From Deinococcus terrestris (GTDB lineage: Bacteria; Deinococcota; Deinococci; Deinococcales; Deinococcaceae), in the NCBI RefSeq assembly GCF_009377345.1, contig NZ_WBSL01000008.1, forward strand, positions 30,296 to 94,295: DNA of 64,000 nucleotides, given 5' to 3'. Each line of letters starts with the position of its first letter. Positions within the stretch are counted from its first letter, which is position 1. The translations under genes and the position numbers were made by a program. This document shows, piece by piece, positions 47,861 through 56,017 of the stretch. The notes under the pieces are model-generated. The model searched no databases. It saw only the letters and a list, made by a program, of their open reading frames with translations, and was not told where the DNA came from.

Positions 47861-50800
47861 TTGAACCGCACTGCCGTTAAAAACTTCGCCCAGTGGGGCC
47901 GCCGCCACCTGCACGACCTCGTCCGCGCCCGCCTCGCCCTCTTTGGTGTGACCGACAAGGGCATCGAGACCCCGACCCGCCTTCAGGGTGGCCTGATTCT
48001 CGGCGGGCAGACGCTCACGCTGAGCGCCACCGATATCGGCCAGTACGACGCCCTGATCCGGCATTACCACGACCTCCCCGGCACGCCGAAAGACAAGTTC
48101 CTGGGGTTGGTGGACGAGATCGCGTACACGTGGTTCAACCGCCTCGCCGCGCTGCGCTACATGGAGGTGCACGGGTACGCCGAGCGTGCCCTGTCCAGCG
48201 ACACGCCGGGCCAGACCGATCCCAACCTGCTGCGCGACGCCGTGACCCTGGCCGATGGGGGAGACCTGGGTGAGCACGTCACGCCCGACGTGGTGGCCGA
48301 GTGGCAGCGCCTGTACGAACCCGGTGAGGTCTACCGCCGCCTACTCGTGGCGTATGCGGGCACCTTTGCCCCCACGTTGCCTTTCCTGTTCAGCCGCGAG
48401 CGGGCGTGGCTGGACCTGTTCCTGCCCGATACCCTGCTCAACCAGGAGTCCATCGTGCGGCGCATGGTGGCCGATATCCCGGAGGCCGACTGGGGCGACA
48501 TCGAGATCGTCGGCTGGCTCTACCAGTTCTACATCTCCGAGCGCAAGGACGAGGTGTTCGCGCAGAAGGGCAAGTACAGCCCCCGCGACATTCCCGCCGC
48601 CACGCAGCTCTTCACGCCGCACTGGATCGTGCGCTACATGGTGGAGAACAGCCTGGGCCGCGTGTGGTTGGAGGCGCACCCGGAGAGCGGCTTGCGCGAG
48701 CATATGCCGTACTACCTGGAGAGCGAGAACCCGGCCCCGCCCCCCAACCCCGACCTGACCCCCGAGAGCCTGACCGTGATGGACCCGGCGTGTGGCAGCG
48801 GGCACATCCTGGTGTACGCCTTCGACCTGCTGGCGCACATCTACCGCGAGCGGGGCTACAGCGACCGGGAGATTCCTGCGCTGATTCTGGAACACAACCT
48901 GCACGGTCTGGACATCGACGAGCGGGCCGCGCAACTGGCGAGCTTTGCCGTGGTGATGAAGGCCCGCGACCTGAACAGCCGCCTGTTCCGCCGGGACATG
49001 CCCGAACTGAACATCCTGCAAGTGAGGAGTACGCGGGGGCTGAAGCTGCCGAACGCGGGCAGCCGGGACATGCTGGGCCAGTTCAGCACCCTCAGCGGTG
49101 GCCTGACCGATGCGGACGCCTTCAACCCGAACGACTGGCAACCGCTGGTGAGTGCCTTCGAGGATGCCGACCACCTGGGCAGCCTGATTACCCCGCCCGA
49201 GTTCGACGCCGGGCGGCTGCGGGCGCAACTGCACTGGCTGGAGAGTAGGGGAGGGCTGGACGCCGGGGCGCTGGAGGAGTTGCGGCACCTGCTGAAACAG
49301 GCCGAGTTGCTGGGCCGGAAGTATGACGCGGTGGTGGCGAATCCTCCATACATGAGTATTTCTGACTTTACCGAGGTTCTACGCCGTGAAGTACCATTGC
49401 GTTTTACTCACGGAAAAAATGACCTTTATTCCACATTTATCCTTAGATGTCTTGACTTTTTAAATAGCTCTGGAACTATAGGGATGGTCACTCAACATGG
49501 GTGGATGTTTCTATCGTCCTTCTCTCCACTAAGAAGCAATATAATTAAAGAGACCCAAATCGAATCATTTGTACATCTTGGTGCGCGTGCATTCCCTGAG
49601 ATCGGCGGTGAGATAGTACAGAACGCCTCTTTCATAATCAAGAAGAAAAGAAATATTGGTGCGTCTGGAAGATACATTCGACTGACTAATGTTGAAGGTC
49701 TCGATGCAAAGGAGGCAGCTTTTCACAATAAACACAATAGATATAATAAAGTACCACAAAAGGACTTTTTATCGATTGAAGACCACCCATTGATTTACTG
49801 GTTTGGTGACAAAACAAAGAACACATTTAGAATTCCCAGCATCGGTACCGTAGCAGGAGTGGATGGTCAGAATAAGACAGGAAACAACGATGAATTTTTG
49901 CGATTCCATTGGGAGATAACGTCAAATAGCATTTTTCCTGATGGCTGGAGATTTTACATAAAGGGTGGTGAATTTCGGAAGTGGTACGGGAACATCGATT
50001 ATTGTGTGAATTGGAGACCTGAAGTAAGATCATTCTATCGAAATAGTAAAATAGCTAGGATTATAAAACAGGAGTATTGGAATATATCTGGAATTACATG
50101 GACTTATAACACAACGGGTGTGTTTAATGCTAGACTGCTAAATAGGGGCCATATTTTTGATGTGAATGGCTCTTCGATATTTCCAATTGAAGATGAAGAT
50201 GAAATGCCGATTTTGGGACTCCTCAATTCAAGTTATGCCAATGAAATCCTACATGCGTTGAACCCAACTATTTCCTTTCAAGTGAAGGAAATTCAAAAAG
50301 TACCATATCTTCGTCCCTCGGTTACCTTAATAGCAGACGTCAAACTGCTAATTCAGGCCTGTGTCAACTTTGCTAAAATCGACTGGGACAACTTTGAAAC
50401 CTCCTGGGACTTCCAATCCCATCCCCTGCTGCGCCCCGGCACGGCGACCGTCTCCGAAGCCTTTTCCATCTGGCAGGCTCAGGCGGAAGCGGCCTTCCGC
50501 GAGTTGCAGCGACTGGAGGAGGAGAACAACCGCTACTGGATCGACGCCTACGGGTTGCAAGACGAACTGACGCCCGAGGTGCCCGACGAGCAGATCACCA
50601 TTCGCCGCGCCGACCTGGGCCGCGACGTGCGGAGCCTGCTGTCCTACGCGGTGGGCTGCATGATGGGCCGCTACTCGCTGGACGAGCCGGGCCTGATCCA
50701 CGCGGGGCAACCCTTCGACCCGTCGCGCCACACGCGCTTCCCCGCCGACCGCGACGGCATCCTGCCCGTGCCCCTGGGCGGCCACTTCGAGGACGATGTG

Positions 50801-51472
50801 ACGGCCCGCTTTGCCGAGTTCCTGCGGGTGGCCTTCGCGCCCGAACGGGTGGCCGAGAACATGGAGTGGGTGGCGGCGTCCCTGGGCGGCCAGAGGGCCG
50901 GGGAGACGGCAGAGGCCCGCATCCGCCGCTACTTCGCCACCGAGTTCATGTCCGACCACATCCAGACCTACAAGAAACGGCCCATCTACTGGCTGTTCAC
51001 GTCGGGCAAGAAACGCGGCTTCGGGGCGCTGGTCTACCTGCACCGTTACGACGCGGGCACGCTGGCGCGGCTGCGAACCGACTACCTGATGCCCCTGCAA
51101 CGCAAGCTGGACGCGGACCTGGAACGGGTGGGGGGCGAGCGCGACGCGGCAGGGAGTACAGCCGCGAAGAAGGCCGCCGAGAAACGCCTGAAGGAAATCA
51201 GCGAGCAGATCGCGGAGGTCCATAAGTACGACGAGTCTCTGCGCCACGCCGCCGACCTGAAGATCCCCCTCGACCTCGACGACGGCGTGGCCTACAACTA
51301 CTGGCTGATGAGTGCCCCGGGCCTGGAGTACCTGACCGGGCGGCCCCTGAAGGGCCTTTCTGACCTCGTGTACACCGGCACCGACCTGAAGATGGCCGAT
51401 CTGGAACGCAAGAGCCAGTGGAAGCGCGACCTGCTCGCGCAGGAGCGGGGGCGTGAGGAGGTGGGGGCGTGA
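47861..51472 (+). CDS. pglX: PglX, BREX adenine-specific DNA methyltransferase
   Basis: 1203 residues from TTG 47861 (GGAGG at 47850-47854). The N-terminal helical domain carries AYTWFNRLAALRYMEVHGY and QFYISERKDEVFAQ. SAM-binding motif I is MDPACGSGHILVYAFDLL (about 307), and catalytic motif IV is NPPY (about 495) in VVANPPYMSISDF. The target-recognition region (about 500-845) is encoded by DNA of only about one third GC, against about 70% in the flanks. The C-terminal domain (about 850-1203) returns to high GC. PglX methylates host BREX sites and is required for defence. The gene is intact. It overlaps the next gene by 4 bp (GTGA). Confidence 0.93.
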   Translation: MNRTAVKNFAQWGRRHLHDLVRARLALFGVTDKGIETPTRLQGGLILGGQTLTLSATDIGQYDALIRHYHDLPGTPKDKFLGLVDEIAYTWFNRLAALRYMEVHGYAERALSSDTPGQTDPNLLRDAVTLADGGDLGEHVTPDVVAEWQRLYEPGEVYRRLLVAYAGTFAPTLPFLFSRERAWLDLFLPDTLLNQESIVRRMVADIPEADWGDIEIVGWLYQFYISERKDEVFAQKGKYSPRDIPAATQLFTPHWIVRYMVENSLGRVWLEAHPESGLREHMPYYLESENPAPPPNPDLTPESLTVMDPACGSGHILVYAFDLLAHIYRERGYSDREIPALILEHNLHGLDIDERAAQLASFAVVMKARDLNSRLFRRDMPELNILQVRSTRGLKLPNAGSRDMLGQFSTLSGGLTDADAFNPNDWQPLVSAFEDADHLGSLITPPEFDAGRLRAQLHWLESRGGLDAGALEELRHLLKQAELLGRKYDAVVANPPYMSISDFTEVLRREVPLRFTHGKNDLYSTFILRCLDFLNSSGTIGMVTQHGWMFLSSFSPLRSNIIKETQIESFVHLGARAFPEIGGEIVQNASFIIKKKRNIGASGRYIRLTNVEGLDAKEAAFHNKHNRYNKVPQKDFLSIEDHPLIYWFGDKTKNTFRIPSIGTVAGVDGQNKTGNNDEFLRFHWEITSNSIFPDGWRFYIKGGEFRKWYGNIDYCVNWRPEVRSFYRNSKIARIIKQEYWNISGITWTYNTTGVFNARLLNRGHIFDVNGSSIFPIEDEDEMPILGLLNSSYANEILHALNPTISFQVKEIQKVPYLRPSVTLIADVKLLIQACVNFAKIDWDNFETSWDFQSHPLLRPGTATVSEAFSIWQAQAEAAFRELQRLEEENNRYWIDAYGLQDELTPEVPDEQITIRRADLGRDVRSLLSYAVGCMMGRYSLDEPGLIHAGQPFDPSRHTRFPADRDGILPVPLGGHFEDDVTARFAEFLRVAFAPERVAENMEWVAASLGGQRAGETAEARIRRYFATEFMSDHIQTYKKRPIYWLFTSGKKRGFGALVYLHRYDAGTLARLRTDYLMPLQRKLDADLERVGGERDAAGSTAAKKAAEKRLKEISEQIAEVHKYDESLRHAADLKIPLDLDDGVAYNYWLMSAPGLEYLTGRPLKGLSDLVYTGTDLKMADLERKSQWKRDLLAQERGREEVGA
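49345..50395 (+). other. AT-rich mosaic segment encoding the PglX target-recognition domain
   Basis: Hand counts of lines at 49381, 49741 and 50041 give 58 GC of 180 bases (32%), against 43 of 60 (72%) at 49201. The change is abrupt: at about 49345, immediately after the NPPY codons, and back at about 50395. Codon use shifts with it (AAT, ATA, AAA become common). The frame is intact across both joints. Confidence 0.85.
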
Positions 51473-52236
51473 CCGGCCCGGACAAGGTAGATCCCGACGA
51501 CTGGCTGCTGGATGAGGACGAAGAACAGCAGGAAGAGGCTGGGTGGGGCGAGCCTGCGCCGCTGCCCCCCTTCCCGGAGGTGACCGGCGCAGGACGGCCA
51601 GCCACCGCACCCTCGCACACCGTGCCGCCCGACTGCGAGGCCGAGCTGCTGGCCCTGCTGAGCGCCCCGGTGGAACCGCACGAGAACCCGTACATCGAGC
51701 GGCAGTTGCGCCGGATCAGCCGCCGCGCCTACGTGCCCTGGACCGACCAGGAAGATGGGCTGCTGCGGCGACTCGCGGAGGCGGGGTTCGAGGAAGCGGA
51801 TCTGGCGCGGACCCTCTGCCGTCAGCCAGGGGCGATCCGCTCCCGTCTGGTGCGGCTGACCGACGGGGACGAGATTGCCCGGCAACAGAAGCGGGCCGAA
51901 CGGCGGCAACGGCGACAGGAACGCCGGGAGGAACAGGAACGCAGCGAACCCCGCGTCCCCCGTGGAACGCGGGTTGGGGCGGCAACTCCTGTACCGCTGG
52001 AACTGGTGGTGCCGCACTTCGAGGCGTGGCTGGCCCTGCTACGGGCTGGAACGCGCCTGGACGTGATGGAGGGTGGACGGGTGTTGTTCTCGATGCTGCC
52101 GCGTGAGGAAGAGAAACCGGGCAGAACGGAGACCCCTGCCTCGTCCCGATACTGGAGAGGTGCCGCCCCGCCATCTGACCCGCACGTGACCATTCCGCCG
52201 GGAGTGAGGCGTGGCCGGAAGGGAAAGGCAGAGTGA
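51469..52236 (+). CDS. SANT/Myb-like HTH protein downstream of pglX
   Basis: 255 residues from GTG 51469, overlapping pglX by 4 bp. An acidic start (DDWLLDEDEEQQEEAGWGE) is followed by a predicted helix-turn-helix at about 85-130 (YVPWTDQEDGLLRRLAEAGF, EADLARTLCRQPGAIRSRLVRL), which has the spacing and tryptophan of Myb/SANT or Trihelix-like DNA-binding repeats. A long basic helix (QKRAERRQRRQERREEQE) and an unassigned C-terminus with VPHFEAWLALLRAGTRLDVME follow. As a pglX-coupled protein it may help the methyltransferase bind DNA. I know of no standard BREX gene of this type. Confidence 0.6.
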   Translation: MTGPDKVDPDDWLLDEDEEQQEEAGWGEPAPLPPFPEVTGAGRPATAPSHTVPPDCEAELLALLSAPVEPHENPYIERQLRRISRRAYVPWTDQEDGLLRRLAEAGFEEADLARTLCRQPGAIRSRLVRLTDGDEIARQQKRAERRQRRQERREEQERSEPRVPRGTRVGAATPVPLELVVPHFEAWLALLRAGTRLDVMEGGRVLFSMLPREEEKPGRTETPASSRYWRGAAPPSDPHVTIPPGVRRGRKGKAE

Positions 52237-52252
52237 CCCGGTCCTTCCTGTC

Positions 52253-52513
52253 TCAATCCTCGTAATGGAAGCGCAGGCTGGCGATCAGCAGATCATCCCC
52301 GCTCACCCGGTACACGAGGCGGTGTTCCAGGGTGATGCGCCGCGACCACCAGCCCTGAAGCTGATGCCGCAGCGGTTCGGGTTTGCCCGGGCCGCTGAAG
52401 GGGTCACGGGCAGTGGCGCGGATGAGTTCGTTGATCTTCCCCAGCGTCTTGCCGCCTTGCTCCTGCCAGAAGAGGGAGTCCTCCAACGCTTCGGGGGAGA
52501 AGACCAGCCTCAT
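52253..52513 (-). CDS. yoeB: YoeB/Txe-type RelE-family toxin
   Basis: 86 residues. Txe/YoeB pattern: MRLVFSPEALEDSLFWQEQG, KINELIRATARDPFSGPGKPEPLR and WWSRRITLEHRLVYRVSGDDLLIASLRFHYED, including the conserved Glu (TLEHR), Arg and the final Tyr of the active site. These toxins bind the ribosomal A site and cleave mRNA. It overlaps the antitoxin gene by 4 bp and is antisense to the BREX operon, converging on the SANT-like gene. Confidence 0.9.
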   Translation of the reverse strand: MRLVFSPEALEDSLFWQEQGGKTLGKINELIRATARDPFSGPGKPEPLRHQLQGWWSRRITLEHRLVYRVSGDDLLIASLRFHYED

Positions 52514-52758
52514 TGGGTGAGTTCTCTGGCCTCACCCTGTCCGGCCTCCAGCGCCGCGATGGACTTCAGGAGACGGCGGGCATTGGCGGGCGTCCCCAGC
52601 AGGTGCGCGGTTTCCTGCCAGGAGTGGAAATCCTCCAGACTCATGACAACCACGGCCCGCTCACCCCGCGTCACGATCACCGGGTCGTGGTTGTCGATCA
52701 CCTCGTCCATGGTGGCCGCGAGATTCTGCCGCAGCTTGGTATAGGTCATAGACCGCAT
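52510..52758 (-). CDS. yefM: YefM/Phd-type antitoxin
   Basis: 82 residues from ATG 52758; an in-frame ATG at 52749 is possible. The N-terminal Phd/YefM fold is clear (MTYTKLRQNLAATMDEVIDNHDPVIVTRGERAVVVMSLEDF), with a C-terminal helix for toxin binding. A TATCCT box 6 nt upstream indicates a leaderless message, and the promoter overlaps a TGTACA palindrome, the known YefM operator core, so autorepression is expected. Confidence 0.9.
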   Translation of the reverse strand: MRSMTYTKLRQNLAATMDEVIDNHDPVIVTRGERAVVVMSLEDFHSWQETAHLLGTPANARRLLKSIAALEAGQGEARELTQ

Positions 52759-52777
52759 ATGTACAGGATACTGTACA
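52759..52777 (-). promoter_or_regulatory. YefM operator and leaderless promoter
   Basis: TGTACAG (52760-52766) and CTGTACA (52771-52777) form perfect 7-bp arms around GATA. The minus-strand -10 box TATCCT lies inside, 6 nt from the yefM ATG. TGTACA palindromes are the established YefM-YoeB binding sites. The site is also only 25 bp upstream of the ASCH gene on the plus strand. Confidence 0.75.
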
Positions 52778-52802
52778 GTCTCGATCCAGAGGGGAGCTAC
52801 AG

Positions 52803-53456
52803 ATGAAGATCACCAGGAAGGCCATCACGGAAGTTGTTCAGACGGTCGAGAACAGCGGGGCGGGCGAGGTCATCGTTCCAGCCGGGGAGTTCTGGGCCCA
52901 CTTCGGCGTGCAGGATTCCATGCAGGCCTTGCAGCAGCAGATCGCCCAGCGTCTGGCAGAGGAAGGGCTGGAGGTGGCGTTCGAGGTGGTCATCGCCCTC
53001 CCACCAGAAGAACTCCCTCTGGTCGGAGAGTTCCCCGTGCCCGCCCAGCCCGCGCCCCTGGACCTGTCAGCAGACACCCTGCGCGCCCTGAGCATCCAGC
53101 AGCCCTGGGCCGAGCTGATCCTGCGCGGCGAGAAGAACCTGGAATACCGCTCGCGCCGGATGCGCGAGATGGGGCCGCTGCTGGTGCATGCGTCGGGCAC
53201 CCGCGTTCCCGAGAACTTTGGGGGCTTTGATCTCGACCCAGACGCCTTGCCCTACCGCGCCCTGGTCGGCATCGTGGACGTGGTCGGCGTGCAGGCTGTG
53301 GAGGGCGACGATGGCCTCTATGCCTGGCAGCTCGCGCACCCGAGGCGCTTCCGGAATCCCATCCCCTATTCCGGCGCGGCAGGCATCTTCCGCGTGCCCC
53401 TGGACACGGTGCGTGAAGCCCTGGGGACGGCCACGACCCCCGGAGCGCCCCTTTGA
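52803..53456 (+). CDS. ASCH-domain protein of the BREX operon
   Basis: 217 residues from ATG 52803, ribosome site GAGGGGAG. The ASCH fold is clear in residues about 95-200: LSIQQPWAELILRGEKNLEYRSRR, GPLLVHASGTR, ALVGIVDVVGVQ and the Trp/Phe-rich end. The N-terminal 90 residues are an additional unrecognised domain. ASCH domains bind RNA or modified bases and are related to PUA. It overlaps pglZ by 4 bp (TTGA). ASCH proteins have been seen beside BREX and related loci. Its role is unknown; recognition of modified DNA or RNA is a reasonable guess. Confidence 0.78.
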   Translation: MKITRKAITEVVQTVENSGAGEVIVPAGEFWAHFGVQDSMQALQQQIAQRLAEEGLEVAFEVVIALPPEELPLVGEFPVPAQPAPLDLSADTLRALSIQQPWAELILRGEKNLEYRSRRMREMGPLLVHASGTRVPENFGGFDLDPDALPYRALVGIVDVVGVQAVEGDDGLYAWQLAHPRRFRNPIPYSGAAGIFRVPLDTVREALGTATTPGAPL

Positions 53457-56017
53457 AGCCTGACCGCGTTCGCCTATCCCTGCAAACCCTTTTTGCAGAC
53501 GACCGCCGCTGGGCGCACCACGGCCGCCGCCTGGTCTTCTGGTACGACCCGGAAGGGGAGTTTCGTGAGGAGATTTCCTCGCTTCACTTGGACGGCGTGG
53601 ACGTGCTCACCCTGGGTGAGACCCCCTTTGCCCTCAAGCGCCGGTTGATCGTGCAGGACCCGGACACGCCCTTCTTGCTGTACGCCCCGTTTCCCGAGCC
53701 GCCCGCCGCCGAGAACTGGTTGCTCGACCTGCAATGCACAGGCGTCCTCTTCCGCGCGGACCGGGCCGCGATGGTCTTCGCCGACCTGGGCTACCGCGAT
53801 CGGTCGCTGGAAGCCGTGGTGAGGGCCTACCCCCGTTTTTTCGGAAGCAAGAAACGCGTCGCGGACCTTCAGGCCCTGATGCTGCCCCCCGACGTGGACG
53901 AACGCGGCCTGCTGACCGGGATGCTGGCGGCGGCGATAGGGGAGAAGGTGGCGGACGGCTCGCTGATCCTGCGCCGGGTGCTGCTGGGTGGCCTGGACGA
54001 GGACAGGAACCCCGCATGGTCCGAACTCGCAAAACTGGGACTCACCGACGCCTTCTGGACTCTGTCCGCGCAGGTCACGCTCTTCCGTGCCGAGGCCCCC
54101 ACCCTGCGGCGCCTGTTCCTGGCCCTGCTCGTCTCGCACCTCACGCAGCAATTGGGGGGGACGGTGCCGCCCGCGCTCGCGGGGATGGTCCTCCCGAACA
54201 CGGCCCGCGCCTACGCCCTGGTGTCGGCGTGGCAGCGCGACGTGCGGGACGCGCCGCGCCTGACCGACCTCACCGCAGAAGTCGAAGCCGACCTCGGTAT
54301 CGAGGCGTGGGCCGAGGGCCTGGACCCGGAAGCGTACGCGCAGGTGGACACCTTCCCGGTGCTCGACCGGGTGGCGCTGCGGGCGCTGGTGCGGGCCTTG
54401 CAGTCCCCCGGCACCAATCTGGGGACGGTGCTGGCAGTCGCCCGCACCCGCCTGACACTTCAGCACGCGGCGCGGTACAGCGCCGAGTACGGGGCGGTGA
54501 TCGCGGCGGCGGGCCTCTTCGAGCAGCGCCGGGCGTTTGGCGGGACGTTTCCCACCGATGCGGCCACCCTGCTGGAGCGTTACATTTCTGGCCTGCACGT
54601 CTTCGACCGGCTGTACCGGCAGTACGTCACGGCCCTGGACACCGCGTCCGGCGACCTGCTGCGTGACCTGACCGGGGCCGTCGAGGACGTCTACGTCCAC
54701 TGGTTCCTGGAGGGCTTGGGCGGGGCCTGGACCGACGCCTTCGACGTGGGCTTGCCGGGTCGAATGGGCGGAACCCGCGGCCAGTGGCTGTTCTTCACCC
54801 GGCATGTTCTGCCCCTGCTGCAGAAGAACGAGCGCGACCGGGTGGTGGTGATTATCAGTGACGCGCTGCGGTACGAGGTGGCGACCGAGTTGCGTGAGCG
54901 CATCACCACGGACCTGCGCGGCGAACCCGAACTGGGCAGCCTGCTCTCGGTCCTGCCCAGCCAGACCCGCTGGGGCATGGCGGCCCTGCTGCCCGGGCAG
55001 ACCCTGACCTGGGACGCCGCGGGCGAGCGGGTCCTGCGTGATGGGCAACCCACCCGCGCCGAGGACCGCGCCGCGCACCTGGTCCGCACGGGGTACCCCA
55101 GCGCGGCCCTCAAGCTCGACCACCTGATGTCGCTCAGCGTGGACGAAGGCCGTACCCTGTTCGAGGGCAAGCGCCTGATCTACCTGTACCACGACGCGAT
55201 CGACGCTGTGGGCGACAAGCCCGCCAGCGAGCGGGACGTCTTTGCGGCCTGCGAGGTGGCCCTGGACGAGCTCACCCGCGCGGTCAAGCGGCTCGCCAAC
55301 AGCCTGAATACCTCCACCGTCATCGTGACGGCGGACCACGGCTTCCTGTATCAGCGTCAGGCGATTGAGGAGGCCGACAAGCTGGCGCTCACATCAAAGG
55401 GAGCTGGCGTCAGCGCGGACCGGCGCAGTGTGGTGGGCCAGGACCTGCCCGCCACCGAGGGCACCCTGCGGGTCCCGCTGGAGACTTACCAGCCCATGAC
55501 GGCTCCAGTCACAGCGCTGTTCCCACGCGGCACCCTGCGTTACCGGATCGCCGGGGGCGGGGCACAGTACGTGCACGGCGGCGCGAGCTTGCAGGAGATG
55601 GTGGTCCCCGTTCTGACCTACCGCCACAAGCGTGCCGCAGCTGGGCAGCCCCAGGCCAGCCGCAAGGTGGGCGTGGCGGTCGTTGCGCGTTCCCGGCGGG
55701 TCACGAACACGTTGTTCAGCGTGCCGCTGGTCCAGACCGAGGCTGTAGCTGAGCGGGTGCGCTCTCGGACCGTCACCGTCCGGCTGGTTGACGGCCAGGG
55801 CCGGGAGGTGACCGACGTGCGGCGGCTCACTTTCGGGAGCCCCAGCCCCCACCCGTCCGAGCGCGAGCAGGTTGCCCGGCTCTCGGTGACCCTGCAAAGT
55901 CCGGACGCAACCGCCACGTACTTCCTGCTGGTCACGGACGAGGAGGACGGCCTGGAGCTGCTGCGCGAGCCGTGGACCATCTCGATTGCTTTTCAGAACG
56001 ACTTCGGAGACTTCTAG
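53453..56017 (+). CDS. pglZ: PglZ, BREX alkaline-phosphatase-superfamily protein
   Basis: 854 residues from TTG 53453, overlapping the ASCH gene. PglZ signature parts: an N-terminal VFWYDPEGEFREEI, the metal-binding VVVIISDALRYEVATELRERI (about 465-485) and IVTADHGFLYQR (about 625), with the C-terminal RYRIAGGGAQYVHGGASLQEMVVPVLTY. The length is normal for type I BREX. PglZ is a core protein required for defence and methylation, probably a nuclease or phosphodiesterase. It shares a single base with brxL (the G of TAG starts GTG). Confidence 0.93.
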   Translation: MKPDRVRLSLQTLFADDRRWAHHGRRLVFWYDPEGEFREEISSLHLDGVDVLTLGETPFALKRRLIVQDPDTPFLLYAPFPEPPAAENWLLDLQCTGVLFRADRAAMVFADLGYRDRSLEAVVRAYPRFFGSKKRVADLQALMLPPDVDERGLLTGMLAAAIGEKVADGSLILRRVLLGGLDEDRNPAWSELAKLGLTDAFWTLSAQVTLFRAEAPTLRRLFLALLVSHLTQQLGGTVPPALAGMVLPNTARAYALVSAWQRDVRDAPRLTDLTAEVEADLGIEAWAEGLDPEAYAQVDTFPVLDRVALRALVRALQSPGTNLGTVLAVARTRLTLQHAARYSAEYGAVIAAAGLFEQRRAFGGTFPTDAATLLERYISGLHVFDRLYRQYVTALDTASGDLLRDLTGAVEDVYVHWFLEGLGGAWTDAFDVGLPGRMGGTRGQWLFFTRHVLPLLQKNERDRVVVIISDALRYEVATELRERITTDLRGEPELGSLLSVLPSQTRWGMAALLPGQTLTWDAAGERVLRDGQPTRAEDRAAHLVRTGYPSAALKLDHLMSLSVDEGRTLFEGKRLIYLYHDAIDAVGDKPASERDVFAACEVALDELTRAVKRLANSLNTSTVIVTADHGFLYQRQAIEEADKLALTSKGAGVSADRRSVVGQDLPATEGTLRVPLETYQPMTAPVTALFPRGTLRYRIAGGGAQYVHGGASLQEMVVPVLTYRHKRAAAGQPQASRKVGVAVVARSRRVTNTLFSVPLVQTEAVAERVRSRTVTVRLVDGQGREVTDVRRLTFGSPSPHPSEREQVARLSVTLQSPDATATYFLLVTDEEDGLELLREPWTISIAFQNDFGDF

